NCBI GenBank assembly: GCA_905193395.1
Contig: CAJJOO010000105.1
Coordinates: 1-5,942, forward strand
Origin: an uncultured Porphyromonadaceae bacterium
Lineage (GTDB): Bacteria; Bacteroidota; Bacteroidia; Bacteroidales; Muribaculaceae
DNA: 5,942 nt
Direction of reading: 5' to 3'
In this document: positions 5,904 to 5,942 of the stretch, piece by piece
How the letters are laid out: each line of letters opens with the position of its first letter
Numbering within the stretch: the stretch's first letter is position 1
The notes under the pieces: model-generated
The model's input: only the letters and a program-made list of their open reading frames with translations
Told to the model about the DNA's origin: nothing
Databases searched by the model: none
Made by a program: the position numbers and the translations under genes

Positions 5904-5942
5904 ATGAAACTTCATAGAATCTTAATTTCCGGCGGTCTGGCG
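5904..5942 (+). CDS. Start of a SusD-like outer-membrane lipoprotein gene, cut by the window edge
   Basis: ATG at 5904 opens 13 codons to the end of the window, MKLHRILISGGLA. This is the basic-then-hydrophobic start of a lipoprotein signal peptide as found in SusD proteins. It begins 37 bases after the susC stop, preceded by AT-rich bases and with no terminator between, which is the standard susC-susD order. SusD would be the surface lipoprotein lid that binds ligand for the SusC barrel. The lipobox cysteine lies beyond the window, so the family call rests mainly on context. Confidence 0.78.
   Translation, partial: MKLHRILISGGLA

Overview
The window looks like chromosomal DNA of a Bacteroidales bacterium. 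The evidence is a SusC/RagA-type TonB-dependent receptor followed at once by the start of a SusD-like lipoprotein gene, a promoter of the Bacteroidetes type (TTG, then a TAnnTTTG-like box), A-rich rather than Shine-Dalgarno leaders, and GC-rich coding DNA separated by very AT-rich spacers. The GC-rich codon use suits Muribaculaceae or a similar gut lineage better than a low-GC Bacteroides. That placement is inference. All real genes are on the + strand.

Region 1 (1-2385) is the downstream part of a tightly packed operon. It holds the 3' end of an unrecognised protein (possibly DUF4836-like), an ABC-transporter ATPase and an FtsX/LolC-type permease. The first two genes overlap by 14 bases, and the second and third share an ATGA stop/start, so the three are probably translationally coupled. 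Together they look like an ABC machine of the LolCDE/MacB mechanotransmission type working on an envelope substrate that cannot be read from the sequence. The ATPase has an Ala in place of the first Walker A glycine and a Ser in place of the H-loop histidine.

Region 2 (2386-2752) is 367 bases without a recognised gene, but it is dense in signals. In order it holds a hairpin plus T-run that probably ends the ABC operon (2405-2458), three copies of AAGTTAATT (one inverted), a promoter (TTG at 2470, -7 box at 2494-2502), a 10-bp perfect palindrome near the predicted transcription start, and a leader of about 245 nt. The leader contains a second terminator-like hairpin with a T-run (2629-2678), and a possible 27-codon upstream ORF whose stop lies at the end of that T-run. 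This layout suggests premature termination or a short leader RNA controlling the downstream SusCD pair.

Region 3 (2753-5942) is a complete susC-like gene of 1037 codons, then 37 bp, then the first 13 codons of a susD-like gene. The pair would form an outer-membrane nutrient importer powered by TonB. The substrate cannot be predicted because no glycoside hydrolase, sulfatase, peptidase or sigma/anti-sigma regulator lies in the window.

No tRNA, rRNA, CRISPR array, insertion sequence or phage gene was seen. The most interesting points are the leader architecture upstream of susC and the divergent ATPase of the upstream ABC module.
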